This document shows positions 9,477-18,303 of a stretch of DNA of 64,000 bases, piece after piece; within the stretch, counting starts at the first letter, position 1; the number at the start of each line of letters is the position of its first letter. A program made the translations under genes and the position numbers. The stretch is from Providencia rettgeri (GTDB lineage Bacteria > Pseudomonadota > Gammaproteobacteria > Enterobacterales > Enterobacteriaceae), in the NCBI GenBank assembly GCA_900455085.1, contig UGTZ01000001.1:3936501-4000500 (forward strand), given 5' to 3'. The notes below the pieces were generated by a model. The model was not told where the DNA came from, did no database searches, and was given only the letters and a program-made list of their open reading frames with translations.

Positions 9477-9513
9477 AAGGCAGAACAGATAATTCGGTTC
9501 TGCCTTATTTTTT
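9477..9513. terminator. Rho-independent terminator shared by convergent genes
   Basis: Perfect 10-bp stem AAGGCAGAAC / GTTCTGCCTT (9477-9486, 9497-9506), a 10-nt loop, then ATTTTTTT on the plus strand. It terminates the pentose operon, and being symmetric with T-rich flanks can also serve the minus-strand gene ending at 9520. Confidence 0.85.
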
Positions 9514-9519
9514 GACAAA

Positions 9520-10866
9520 TTAATTGTCAGCGACGACTTGGGTATTAACTGTGGCTGGTGATAATACGGTATCCTGCGGCAAGCTATCGTACTTCACAAA
9601 CTCATCCCGTGGGAAAACAAAGACATCAATATCTTTTTCAGGTGTGATAGTCTCCGCTACGATACTTTTCGCTGGGGATGTTAGGTTAGTTTCTACGCCT
9701 AACCACGACGCGAAATAATCAAATAAATTCCACTCACTTAACGTTTCATCGCGAAATTCACGTTTAGTATCATCCGAATTGATGACCACTAATGGAACTT
9801 GATATGCCCCTTTCACGAGTTGACCATGACGTAAGTATAGATTTCCTTCTTTGATATACCCTTTATACTCTGCTTCCAGTGCTTTTACGTGCTGTTTATT
9901 AGCTTTGACTAGCCCTTGCCCATGGTCAGAAAAATATAAAATGGAGAATGGGTTATCCCCATTTTTATTATTTTCTTGCAAGATACTATAAATATCACCA
10001 ATAAAATCATCACTCAGTTTAATCGCTGAAACATAACAGTTCGCTATACTTCCCCAGCCCGTATCAAATTGCTCAGGGTTAATGTTGTAATTATTTTTAA
10101 CGAGTTCACAAGCTCCTTTCGGCCAACCATCATGGTGAGGCCCCCACATATGAACAAAAATGACTTTTTCTTTCTCTGACGGGTTATTTAACGCGGCTTT
10201 AAAGGCAGGTAACATTTTAAAATCATTGGTGAGTTTATTCACACTGTCATCAACGACAACCTTTTCTTGCACGAAAAGGTTGTCAAAACCAGGCTTGCTG
10301 TCTCTAACCGGTAAAAAATAATTCGCCTTTAGAAAATAATTTGTAAAGCCAATTTCATCATCACCAAAGCTGCCATTATTACCGATGTAATAGGTTTCAT
10401 AACCCGCTTTGTTGGCTAAATCAACAACCGAATTATTATTGTAATACGGCTTTTCATGGTGCTGTGTGATCGTATTTAAATCATTTTTCGCTAATGCACG
10501 CGTTAAAGTCGGTACCGTATTGGATGCTGCACTAATAAAATTATTGAAAAAACGTCCATTTACCGATGAAAGAAATGGTGTATTTTCTAATGGATAACCA
10601 TAAGTATTCATATAATTTTTATTGGTACTTTCACTAATAATGACGACTTTTATCTTATATTTATCATCATTTTTTTTAGTAATTTGAATATCACTAGCCG
10701 TATTCACCCCATAGCAAAGATCTGCATTGCTTTTTGCTGCTTGGATTAACTCTGGTGTACAGGCTTTTTTATAGACTCCCGCACTTTCATTAGTATTTGC
10801 TTGAGCCCATGTAACGCTAGCTAACAGAAGCGCACTACAAAGTGCGGTTAATTTCATTACTTTCAT
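9520..10866 (-). CDS. Secreted phosphoethanolamine-transferase/sulfatase-family protein
   Basis: 448 residues. A Sec signal peptide (residues 1-24, ending TWAQA) leads directly into a soluble alkaline-phosphatase-superfamily domain; the N-terminal block of membrane helices found in EptA/EptB/CptA is absent. Putative metal/catalytic residues: Glu79 (SESTNKNY), Thr117 or Thr120 (SNTVPT) as nucleophile, His244/His245 (WGPHHDGW), Asp314-His315 (YFSDHGQG) and His347 (LRHGQL). These match the lipid A PEtN transferase layout, so transferase or phosphodiesterase activity in the periplasm is likely, but the substrate is unknown. Convergent with lyxK and not obviously part of any operon. Confidence 0.75.
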   Translation of the reverse strand: MKVMKLTALCSALLLASVTWAQANTNESAGVYKKACTPELIQAAKSNADLCYGVNTASDIQITKKNDDKYKIKVVIISESTNKNYMNTYGYPLENTPFLSSVNGRFFNNFISAASNTVPTLTRALAKNDLNTITQHHEKPYYNNNSVVDLANKAGYETYYIGNNGSFGDDEIGFTNYFLKANYFLPVRDSKPGFDNLFVQEKVVVDDSVNKLTNDFKMLPAFKAALNNPSEKEKVIFVHMWGPHHDGWPKGACELVKNNYNINPEQFDTGWGSIANCYVSAIKLSDDFIGDIYSILQENNKNGDNPFSILYFSDHGQGLVKANKQHVKALEAEYKGYIKEGNLYLRHGQLVKGAYQVPLVVINSDDTKREFRDETLSEWNLFDYFASWLGVETNLTSPAKSIVAETITPEKDIDVFVFPRDEFVKYDSLPQDTVLSPATVNTQVVADN

Positions 10867-11339
10867 ATTCAGAACCTCATCTTCGTAACTTATTATTTTT
10901 TATGAGTTGCTGTGGTGTAGTCAGGGTAGAGTTTGTGAAATTAATGCAGCTATTGCACTAAAATTTCACACCTTAATTAATATATTGAAATATTATTTCA
11001 TTAAAAGGCGAAGAAGACGAAATTGAGATACCGATAACAATAATTAATTATGAAGAATCACGCATTTATTAGGTACATTTTCATATTGCCTGTATATAAA
11101 AAAATAATAATCAATTAGTTATGGAATATAAATGTATTGATCAGAAAGAATAATAGGCGTTACACCCATTACATCTAGAGTTGTGATAAAGATCGGCAAT
11201 TAAACATTTGTCGCTATTGGGTTAGTGATATAGCTCTGATTTTGCTCTTTTGTCACTAGAAAGCACAATGGAACCGGTTCCATAATGAGTTATTCGCAAT
11301 GACAAATAGGCTAATGCCCTATTCAGAGAGAGGAAAGTC
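10867..11339. promoter_or_regulatory. Divergent promoter region upstream of the 2-ketogluconate operon
   Basis: 473 bp without a gene between the secreted hydrolase (minus) and kguE (plus). The left part is very AT-rich. The right part holds the PtxS-type operator listed separately, about 55 bp before the kguE start. TGTGATAAAGATC near 11180 carries one CRP half-site only. No other structure stands out. Confidence 0.5.
11268..11283. promoter_or_regulatory. PtxS/LacI-type operator
   Basis: Perfect 16-bp palindrome ATGGAACCGGTTCCAT with the central CG expected of LacI-family operators. The Pseudomonas PtxS operator is known to be TGAAACCGGTTTCA, which shares the AACCGGTT core. It precedes kguE by 56 bp, and a PtxS-like repressor gene lies at 16032-17072. 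I saw no second copy in front of the repressor gene. Confidence 0.8.
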
Positions 11340-12122
11340 ATGAGCAAACACATTATTGTTGTCACCGCCGCCTATGGGGCACAAACCGTAAAACAATTAG
11401 GTGGCCAACAGGCTTTATTCGATATTATTCAAAACAGCCATGCGGATGGCGCAGAGATCCGCCAAGAACTCTTACTACCAAGCGATAATTTTTCGGATAT
11501 TGCCAAAGGGTTACAATCAAGGCAGCTCACCGCCGTTTATTCCGTGCCTGACACGCTATTTCAGCAACGTAGCCCTATCGCTATCACTAAACTACAAGGC
11601 TATTTTGAAGATGCCAAACAACTTAATGCTCGCTTTTTAAAACTATCACTCGGTGAATTACCAGAAAATTATGATTTATCGGAAGTCATTAATCTTCTCA
11701 ATCAATACAACACGCAGTTAGTGATCGAGAATGACCAAACCGAAGTCGGTGGCCATATTACGCCTCTTGAACGTTTTTTTGCTGATGTAAAACACCAAAA
11801 TATGCCTATAAAAATGGCGTTTGATATGGCGAACTGGTACTGGCATCGGGAAGATCCGTTAAAAGCTGCACATATTTTTGCTTCCCAAGTCGCTTACATT
11901 CACGTTAAAGCCTGCCAATTGCGTGGCAATAAACGCGTTGCTGTAGCACTTGATGACAGCGACGGCACATGGAAAGAAGTACTCAACCTTCTACCAGATG
12001 ACGCTCCTTGTGGTATCGAGTTTCCGCTCGAAGGGCATGATTTACGCGCAGTCACTGAATACTATGTTTCTCTATTAAAGAACTTCTCTGTTAAAAGCTC
12101 TCTCAGTGAAAGGGGAAATTAA
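11340..12122 (+). CDS. kguE: KguE-like sugar phosphate isomerase/epimerase
   Basis: 260-residue xylose-isomerase-like TIM barrel. Likely metal ligands are the acidic/histidine positions in LVIENDQ, KMAFDMANWYW, YIHVKAC and GIEFPLEG. It is first in a four-gene set (epimerase, PfkB kinase, MFS transporter, D-2-hydroxyacid dehydrogenase) with the composition and order of the Pseudomonas kguEKTD 2-ketogluconate operon. The biochemical role of KguE is poorly defined even there. Strong ribosome site AGAGAGGAAAG; promoter controlled by the PtxS-type palindrome just upstream. Confidence 0.8.
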   Translation: MSKHIIVVTAAYGAQTVKQLGGQQALFDIIQNSHADGAEIRQELLLPSDNFSDIAKGLQSRQLTAVYSVPDTLFQQRSPIAITKLQGYFEDAKQLNARFLKLSLGELPENYDLSEVINLLNQYNTQLVIENDQTEVGGHITPLERFFADVKHQNMPIKMAFDMANWYWHREDPLKAAHIFASQVAYIHVKACQLRGNKRVAVALDDSDGTWKEVLNLLPDDAPCGIEFPLEGHDLRAVTEYYVSLLKNFSVKSSLSERGN

Positions 12123-12126
12123 TTTA

Positions 12127-13107
12127 ATGAAAAATCAATTAGATGTAGTTACTCTTGGCGAAGCCATGATGATGTTCGTCGCCACGCAAACAGGGAAATT
12201 GCATGAGGTCGAAAACTTTGTTCGTCGTGCTGCAGGAGCAGAGCTCAACGTTGCTGTTGGCCTTTCACGCCTTGGGTTAAGAACAGGATGGATAAGCCGC
12301 TTAGGTAATGACTCTTTCGGGCGTTTTATTCAAGCCACATTGGATAATGAACATGTGGATACTCAATGTGTTACGGTAGACTCTCATTACCCAACAGGCT
12401 TTCAACTTAAATCTAAAGCTGAAAATGGAACCGATCCCATTGTGGAGTATTTCCGCCAAGGCTCTGCGGCCAGCCATTTAGATTTAACCGATTTTAATGA
12501 AAATTATTTCTTATCCGCACGCCATTTGCATTTAAGTGGTGTGGCAGCCGCGCTTTCACCCACCAGCTACCAACTGTCACTGTATGCCGCGAAATGGATG
12601 CGAAATGCAGGTAAAACACTATCATTTGACCCCAACTTGCGCCCTTCTCTATGGAAGAGTGAAACAGAAATGGTGAAACAGCTCAACCAACTCGCGTTTC
12701 AAGCTAATTGGGTTTTACCTGGCTTAAAAGAAGGCAAAATTCTGACAGGCTTCGACCAACCCGAGTCTATTGCTGATTTTTATCTCGCTCACGGTGTTGA
12801 AGCCGTTGTGATTAAAACCGGAGAACACGGCGCATATTATAAAACAGCGGATAACCAGCAGGGCATATCTCCTGCCGTTCATGTTAAACACGTCATTGAT
12901 ACCGTTGGAGCTGGCGATGGCTTTGCCGTTGGCGTCATTAGCGCCTTACTTGAAGGCTTAACATTACCGCAAGCTGTTGCAAGAGGTAATTTTGTTGGAG
13001 CAAGAGCCATTCAAGTTATAGGTGATAGTGAAGGTTTACCAACCCAAGCGCAACTGCAGCATGAAATGGCATTACTCTACGTAGCCACCACTAAAGCGGT
13101 ATGTTAA
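12127..13107 (+). CDS. kguK: PfkB-family sugar kinase, probable 2-ketogluconate kinase (KguK)
   Basis: 326 residues. Ribokinase fold: N-terminal GEAMMMFVA, the two-Gly AGAELNVAVGLSRLG motif, and the C-terminal signature DTVGAGDGFAVG with the catalytic Asp. Related to KdgK (2-keto-3-deoxygluconate kinase). By neighbourhood it phosphorylates 2-ketogluconate to 2-keto-6-phosphogluconate. ATG 12127 is chosen, with AAAGGGG about ten bases upstream; an in-frame GTG at 12106 overlaps kguE. A KDG kinase role is the alternative. Confidence 0.83.
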   Translation: MKNQLDVVTLGEAMMMFVATQTGKLHEVENFVRRAAGAELNVAVGLSRLGLRTGWISRLGNDSFGRFIQATLDNEHVDTQCVTVDSHYPTGFQLKSKAENGTDPIVEYFRQGSAASHLDLTDFNENYFLSARHLHLSGVAAALSPTSYQLSLYAAKWMRNAGKTLSFDPNLRPSLWKSETEMVKQLNQLAFQANWVLPGLKEGKILTGFDQPESIADFYLAHGVEAVVIKTGEHGAYYKTADNQQGISPAVHVKHVIDTVGAGDGFAVGVISALLEGLTLPQAVARGNFVGARAIQVIGDSEGLPTQAQLQHEMALLYVATTKAVC

Positions 13108-13120
13108 AAGGAAATCGATT

Positions 13121-14401
13121 ATGACAATGAATACTCCAGCAATGTCACGTTGGTGGCGCATCATGCCAATCGTGTTTATCACCTATAGCCTTGCCTATTT
13201 GGATAGAGCAAACTACAGCTTTGCCGCCGCCGCAGGTATCAATGCCGACTTAGGTATTACCAAAGGGATGTCGTCGCTACTCGGCTCATTATTTTTCCTT
13301 GGCTATTTCTTTTTCCAAATACCTGGCGCTATTTACGCGGAAAAGCGCAGTGTCCGCAAACTGATTTTTGCCTGTATTTTTCTCTGGGGAATTTTTGCTA
13401 GCCTAACAGGGATGGTCAGCAATATTCCGATGTTGGTAATTATTCGCTTTAGCCTTGGAGTCGTCGAGGCCGCAGTCATGCCTGCGATGCTTATCTATAT
13501 CAGTAACTGGTTTACTCAGTCAGAACGGTCACGCGCCAACACCTTTTTAATTTTAGGCAACCCAGTTACGGTGCTGTGGATGTCTGTGCTATCCGGTTAC
13601 CTCATTCAGGCATTCGGTTGGCGGGAAATGTTTATCATTGAAGGGGTTCCTGCGATTTTGTGGGCTTTTTTCTGGTGGAGAACTGCACGTGATAAACCCA
13701 GCCAAGTGAGCTGGCTCAGCCAGACTGAAAAAGAGACATTAGATAAAATTCTTAGTGACGAACAAAAAAATATCAAGCCTGTTCGCAATTACCGCGAAGC
13801 CTTTAAGTCTCGTAATGTGATTTTACTATGCGCTCAATATTTTTGTTGGAGCATTGGGGTGTATGGTTTTGTACTGTGGTTGCCATCTATTATTCGTGGG
13901 GCATCCAACCTTGGAATGGTAGAAACAGGCTGGCTTTCTGCCGTGCCTTACCTTGCTGCAACCTTAGCCATGATCCTCGTGTCATGGGCATCTGACCGTA
14001 TGCATAACCGTAAACTATTCGTTTGGCCAATGCTTTTGCTTGGGGCGGTTTGTTTCCTCGGCTCATACCTGCTCGGTAGCACGAATTTCTGGTTCTCTTA
14101 TACCTTATTGGTGATTGCAGGCGCTGCAATGTACGCTCCGTACGGGCCCTTCTTCGCTATCATTCCTGAAATGTTGCCAAAGAACGTTGCAGGTGGTGCA
14201 ATGGCATTAATCAATAGTATGGGCGCATTAGGTTCATTCTTTGGTTCATGGTTTGTTGGCTATTTAAATGGGGCGACCGGTAGCCCAAGTGCTTCGTATA
14301 TGTTTATGGGGCTCGCACTATTAGCCTCAGTCTTCTTTACCTTAATTGTCAAACCAAGCCAAGAACAAAATAGTGATGCGGTCATCACGAAACATGCTTA
14401 A
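13121..14401 (+). CDS. kguT: MFS transporter, probable 2-ketogluconate/H+ symporter (KguT)
   Basis: 426 residues, 12 predicted helices, anion:cation symporter (ACS) branch of the major facilitator superfamily. Conserved pieces include LAYLDRANYSFA in the first helix, LGYFFFQIPGA, and FSLGVVEAAVMPAML before ISNWF. Inner-membrane uptake of a sugar acid. Position between the kinase and reductase genes of a kgu-type operon supports 2-ketogluconate as substrate. Its end overlaps nothing; the next gene starts 10 bp later. Confidence 0.87.
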   Translation: MTMNTPAMSRWWRIMPIVFITYSLAYLDRANYSFAAAAGINADLGITKGMSSLLGSLFFLGYFFFQIPGAIYAEKRSVRKLIFACIFLWGIFASLTGMVSNIPMLVIIRFSLGVVEAAVMPAMLIYISNWFTQSERSRANTFLILGNPVTVLWMSVLSGYLIQAFGWREMFIIEGVPAILWAFFWWRTARDKPSQVSWLSQTEKETLDKILSDEQKNIKPVRNYREAFKSRNVILLCAQYFCWSIGVYGFVLWLPSIIRGASNLGMVETGWLSAVPYLAATLAMILVSWASDRMHNRKLFVWPMLLLGAVCFLGSYLLGSTNFWFSYTLLVIAGAAMYAPYGPFFAIIPEMLPKNVAGGAMALINSMGALGSFFGSWFVGYLNGATGSPSASYMFMGLALLASVFFTLIVKPSQEQNSDAVITKHA

Positions 14402-14411
14402 AAGGGATACT

Positions 14412-15386
14412 ATGAAACAGAACATTATTTTATATAAATCCATTCCCGCGGATCAACTTGAGCGGCTACAACAGCACTTTAATGTCACTGCATTTGACAG
14501 CATTACACCTGAGAATCTCGCTAACTTTAAACAAGCGTTATCCAGCGCTGACGGCATTATCGGGGCCAGTTATCCTATTACCGCGGGTGACATTGCCAAT
14601 GCCCCAAATTTGAAAGCGGCATCGACCATTTCCGTTGGTATCGACCAATTTGATATTGATGCAATGAATACCAGAAAGATCGCCTTGATGCATACGCCTA
14701 ATGTATTAACCGAAACAACTGCGGATACCATTTTTACGTTAGTGCTTTGCAGTGCACGCCGCATTATCGAAATGGCTGAAATGGTAAAAAATGGCCAATG
14801 GACAAAAAGCATTGGTGAAGATGCATACGGCAGTAATGTGAATGGTAAAACTATCGGCATTTTAGGTATGGGACGCATTGGCTATGCCGTTGCCAAACGC
14901 GCTCATTTAGGCTTCGGAATGCCGGTTCTCTATTACAATAACCATACCCATCCTGATGCAGAAAACCAACTTAACGCACGCCGTTGTGACCTCGATACGT
15001 TGCTGGCAGAATCTGATTTTGTCTGTGTCGTGCTGCCATTATCAGCATCAACCGAAAAGTTGATCGGTAAAAATGAGTTGGCAAAAATGAAACCCAGTGC
15101 ATTTTTGATCAACGGTTCAAGAGGCCGGATCGTTGATGAAGCCGCGCTGATCGACGCATTAGAAAGAGGCACAATTCAAGGAGCAGGTTTAGATGTGTTT
15201 GAAGTTGAACCCCTTCCCTGCAACTCTAAACTACTCACGCTACCTAATGTCGTCGCACTGCCGCATATCGGTTCTGCGACCCATGAGACCCGCTATGCGA
15301 TGGTAGAATGTGCCGTCGATAACTTGATTGCAGCCTTAAATGGCGATCTGAGCAAGAACTGTGTAAATCCTGAAATTAGGAAATAG
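14412..15386 (+). CDS. ghrB: GhrB/KguD-type 2-keto(-6-phospho)gluconate reductase
   Basis: 324 residues, the same length as E. coli GhrB and closely similar over long stretches (ATHETRY, CAVDNLI, KNCVNP). D-2-hydroxyacid dehydrogenase: NAD(P) site GMGRIG, active-site Arg in GSRGRIVDE, Glu in LDVFEVEP, and His in LPHIGSATH. In this operon it should reduce 2-keto-6-phosphogluconate to 6-phosphogluconate; GhrB itself reduces 2-ketogluconate, glyoxylate and hydroxypyruvate. Start is ATG 14412 (AAAGGGATACT before it), not the upstream in-frame start inside kguT. Followed by a terminator. Confidence 0.9.
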   Translation: MKQNIILYKSIPADQLERLQQHFNVTAFDSITPENLANFKQALSSADGIIGASYPITAGDIANAPNLKAASTISVGIDQFDIDAMNTRKIALMHTPNVLTETTADTIFTLVLCSARRIIEMAEMVKNGQWTKSIGEDAYGSNVNGKTIGILGMGRIGYAVAKRAHLGFGMPVLYYNNHTHPDAENQLNARRCDLDTLLAESDFVCVVLPLSASTEKLIGKNELAKMKPSAFLINGSRGRIVDEAALIDALERGTIQGAGLDVFEVEPLPCNSKLLTLPNVVALPHIGSATHETRYAMVECAVDNLIAALNGDLSKNCVNPEIRK

Positions 15387-15400
15387 CAGAAATACTATCG

Positions 15401-15428
15401 AGCCCTAATCATATAAATTAGGGCTTTT
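15401..15428. terminator. Rho-independent terminator
   Basis: Nine-bp stem AGCCCTAAT / ATTAGGGCT (15401-15409, 15417-15425) with a 7-nt loop and a T-rich tail, between convergent ghrB and the lipoprotein gene. Confidence 0.8.
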
Positions 15429-15438
15429 AAATAAAGAG

Positions 15439-15906
15439 TTAGTGGCTATGAACACTGCCCTGACGAGCAAAATTTGTTCGCTCGCACTCCGTCAGAAACT
15501 GGATAGAATTAAGTTTACTGGTTGACGGCGCTAAATAATATAATCCGATGGTTTTTTGGCTGGGTGAGTAAATCTCCAACATGCCATTGACATCAGAATA
15601 AAAATCACCTTTGTTGATCACAACATTAAAATCTTTTATTTTCTCAACACGTTGCTGCTCTGTGCTTTTCACTAGCGGATAACTCATATACTCATAGCCA
15701 ACAAAATCAACAACATTAATTTGATTATTATTGAAAAAGATTTGAACTTTACTGGCACCGGTGGGGAAGAAAAACTTACCATTACGCTCTATCGTGATGT
15801 GATTATAGCTTTGGTCAACTTGGCAGGTATATTCTTTAACCTGACTTCTGGTGCTACACCCCGCTAAAACAAGGCTAGCTAGCAATAATATCCCTATCTT
15901 TTTCAT
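15439..15906 (-). CDS. Hypothetical lipoprotein
   Basis: 155 residues. The first 17 residues are a lipoprotein signal peptide with the lipobox LVLAGC, so Cys17 should be lipidated. Ser follows at +2, which favours outer-membrane sorting. The rest is a small mainly beta domain with a Cys near each end (YTCQVD and LTECER) that could pair. I do not recognise a family function. Single gene; convergent with ghrB. Confidence 0.75.
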   Translation of the reverse strand: MKKIGILLLASLVLAGCSTRSQVKEYTCQVDQSYNHITIERNGKFFFPTGASKVQIFFNNNQINVVDFVGYEYMSYPLVKSTEQQRVEKIKDFNVVINKGDFYSDVNGMLEIYSPSQKTIGLYYLAPSTSKLNSIQFLTECERTNFARQGSVHSH

Positions 15907-16031
15907 ATGTTCCCTACACTCTCAAAATGGTTATAACGTAATCTACATGCCAATATACCTGCAATACACCTTAAGCTAAATTGAAAAATGGTAACCAAAT
16001 CTTAAGAGCCGAACAATTTAGCGTTCAAAAG

Positions 16032-17072
16032 CTACAATGTCGTCGATTTACGGATCAGCAATTCCCCATTAAATAAGTATTGCATTGGAGGTTTATCCGG
16101 GTTTTCCAGTTTTTCTAATAAGCACTCCACCGCCTTGTGCCCCATTTCCGCTGTCGGTTGAGACACCGAGGTCACCCCTTGCCCAGCTAATGCAGCCCAT
16201 TCGAGGTTATCGAAACTTAAAAAGCCAATATCTGTCCCCCAGCGTAACCCTTGTTTATTCATGACATACGCCAGCTGCAAGGTCAGTACGCCATTGGCGG
16301 CGACAATCACTTTACGCATACCACGATGTGCAGTACAAAAATCAGCAACGATGGCTTCTAATTTTGCCGGATCAGGCAAGGTGACTTCATGAAATTCGCT
16401 TTGAATATGTTGATGATTCTGCGATAACGCTTGGAATGTCTGTAAGCGCTCTTGGCGTGCACTGTTATACACAATAGGCTCAGTAACGAAGCAAATCGCT
16501 TCGAACCCTTGTTCAACCAGATGATTAAAGGCCATTTGTGCGGATGCGGGGTTATCTAATCCAACCATATCGCTGGGAAAATTGTCGATTTTTCTATCTA
16601 ATAAGACAAAAGGCAGGGTGGTTTCTTTCAGTACGTCAATAAATTGTTCGTTAACACCCGCTGAATTTATGATAAGCCCATCCACGCGGTAACCTTTTAA
16701 CAGTTGAATAAATTGGCATTCACGTTCAATGCTGTTATCCGCATTGCAAACGACGGTCATAAAACCTTGTTTGATTGACTCGGCTTCCACCCCTTTTAGC
16801 ACTTCAACAGAGAATGGATTACCGATATCGGCAATAATCAAGCCGATCAAGCCTGTCCGCCCATGTTTCAAGCTACGCGCCATTTGGTTTGGCCGATAAT
16901 TTAATTCACGAATAGCGCTTTCAATACGTTGACGCAAATTATCTGAAAGCAAATGAAATTCACCATTCAAATAACGTGAGATACTGGTTTTCCCTGCCTG
17001 AGCTTTGGCAGCGACATCTTTGATCGTGGCAACTTTTTGCGTTTTCGGGGCCATAGCTTTCGGTTTTTCCAT
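16032..17072 (-). CDS. ptxS: LacI-family repressor, PtxS-like
   Basis: 346 residues: LacI helix-turn-helix at about 15-40 (TIKDVAAKAQAGKTSISRYL), hinge NYRPNQMARSL, then a periplasmic-binding-type effector domain. In Pseudomonas, PtxS represses the kgu operon and is released by 2-ketogluconate. Here the gene is close to the kgu-type genes, separated from them by one lipoprotein gene and in opposite orientation, and the operon promoter has a matching operator. It may be cotranscribed with dsdC, 43 bp upstream on the same strand. Confidence 0.87.
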   Translation of the reverse strand: MEKPKAMAPKTQKVATIKDVAAKAQAGKTSISRYLNGEFHLLSDNLRQRIESAIRELNYRPNQMARSLKHGRTGLIGLIIADIGNPFSVEVLKGVEAESIKQGFMTVVCNADNSIERECQFIQLLKGYRVDGLIINSAGVNEQFIDVLKETTLPFVLLDRKIDNFPSDMVGLDNPASAQMAFNHLVEQGFEAICFVTEPIVYNSARQERLQTFQALSQNHQHIQSEFHEVTLPDPAKLEAIVADFCTAHRGMRKVIVAANGVLTLQLAYVMNKQGLRWGTDIGFLSFDNLEWAALAGQGVTSVSQPTAEMGHKAVECLLEKLENPDKPPMQYLFNGELLIRKSTTL

Positions 17073-17115
17073 TCTCTAAAAACATCACCAAGTGGTTATC
17101 TTACTCGAATAAGTG

Positions 17116-18108
17116 TCATTTTACTTGCGGTATTGCGTTAACTTGCTGTTTTAGCCATTGAATAAATATATCTGCCTTTGGGTTTCGTTTTTCATTCAAC
17201 ATGGCAAAATAATAGCGTTGTTGGCACTTCAGCGAAATATCGCCAAATGGCATCACCAGTTCTTGTCGCTTCAGCCGTTTTTCAACCAATTGTTTACGCC
17301 CCATTGCCACACCGGCATGGTTCATTGCGGCAACAATCGCTAAATCGGAACGATCAAAACACAGGTTGCGACGATGTGGAAACAGTGCCAACTGGTAATG
17401 CTCACTCCACGCTTTCCATTCATCATAATCGGAGTTGCTACTCCATGCCTGACGGTCATGCAATAAAGTGCAATTTTTTAGTTGATGAATATTATTAAGT
17501 AAATCATATTGCTGCGCGTATTGCGGGCTACAAACAGGCACAATAGATTCAGTCATCAAATCCTCACAATACAGATTAGATCTTGTCATATCATCATAAT
17601 AAATAGCAATATCAATACCATACCCACGAAAATTAACATCATCGTTTCCCGTTAAGAGATTCAACTGAATTGAGGGGTATTGATTAGCAAAATCTGCAAT
17701 TTTGGGGATTAACCAGCACTGAGCGATAGATGGCCGTGAATACACCGTCAGTTCACCCGAGATTTCTTGGTTTTTGATATCAATGATTTCTTGGTTAATA
17801 TCATCCAAATTTTTACGTAGAGCCCAGTAAATTCGTTCCCCGTCAGAGGTTAGTTCAATACGCCGATGAAAACGCTCAAATAATTTAAACCCCAATTCCC
17901 CTTCTAACATGTTAATTCGGTGACTAACTGCACTGGGGGTTAACGAAAGTTCCTGCGCCGCTAAGGCAAAAGAAAGATGCCGTGCTGCTGCTTCAAAGGT
18001 ATGCAAGCGCGATAGTTGATAACTTGATAGCCGTTTATTCCATTGAATAAATCCAGATTGCTCAAATTGATTGAAATTTGCCGACACAATGCCCCCAATA
18101 AAAACCAT
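17116..18108 (-). CDS. dsdC: D-serine deaminase transcriptional activator DsdC
   Basis: 330-residue LysR-type regulator with long stretches matching E. coli DsdC (ELSLTPSAVSHRIN, YSRPSIAQCWL, LTGNDDVN, DRSDLAIVAAMNH). The N-terminal HTH is followed by the LysR effector domain that senses D-serine. Divergent from dsdXA. A GTG at 18087 preceded by GGGGGC is an alternative start that would remove seven residues; either leaves the HTH intact. Confidence 0.93.
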   Translation of the reverse strand: MVFIGGIVSANFNQFEQSGFIQWNKRLSSYQLSRLHTFEAAARHLSFALAAQELSLTPSAVSHRINMLEGELGFKLFERFHRRIELTSDGERIYWALRKNLDDINQEIIDIKNQEISGELTVYSRPSIAQCWLIPKIADFANQYPSIQLNLLTGNDDVNFRGYGIDIAIYYDDMTRSNLYCEDLMTESIVPVCSPQYAQQYDLLNNIHQLKNCTLLHDRQAWSSNSDYDEWKAWSEHYQLALFPHRRNLCFDRSDLAIVAAMNHAGVAMGRKQLVEKRLKRQELVMPFGDISLKCQQRYYFAMLNEKRNPKADIFIQWLKQQVNAIPQVK

Positions 18109-18181
18109 GATGCCTAATAATCCCTACAATACCCATTTTAAGATGAATTTAGGTGACCCAAAGACACTAATCTCCAATTTA

Positions 18182-18197
18182 TATGACTAATATCACA
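18182..18197. promoter_or_regulatory. Candidate CRP site in the dsdC-dsdX intergenic region
   Basis: TATGA-6-TCACA, nine of ten matches to TGTGA-6-TCACA, about 110 bp before dsdX. E. coli dsdXA is known to need cAMP-CRP as well as DsdC. The same 195-bp gap holds separated arms AGGTGAC and GTCACCT, possibly DsdC contacts. Confidence 0.55.
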
Positions 18198-18303
18198 GCC
18201 TTGAGTTAATTTAGTTCATCTAAACTGCATGTTTCATCGTTTGTCACCTCTGAATATTTATTATCCAATAGAAGAACAACAACAAGATGATCAGAGGTAG
18301 GAT

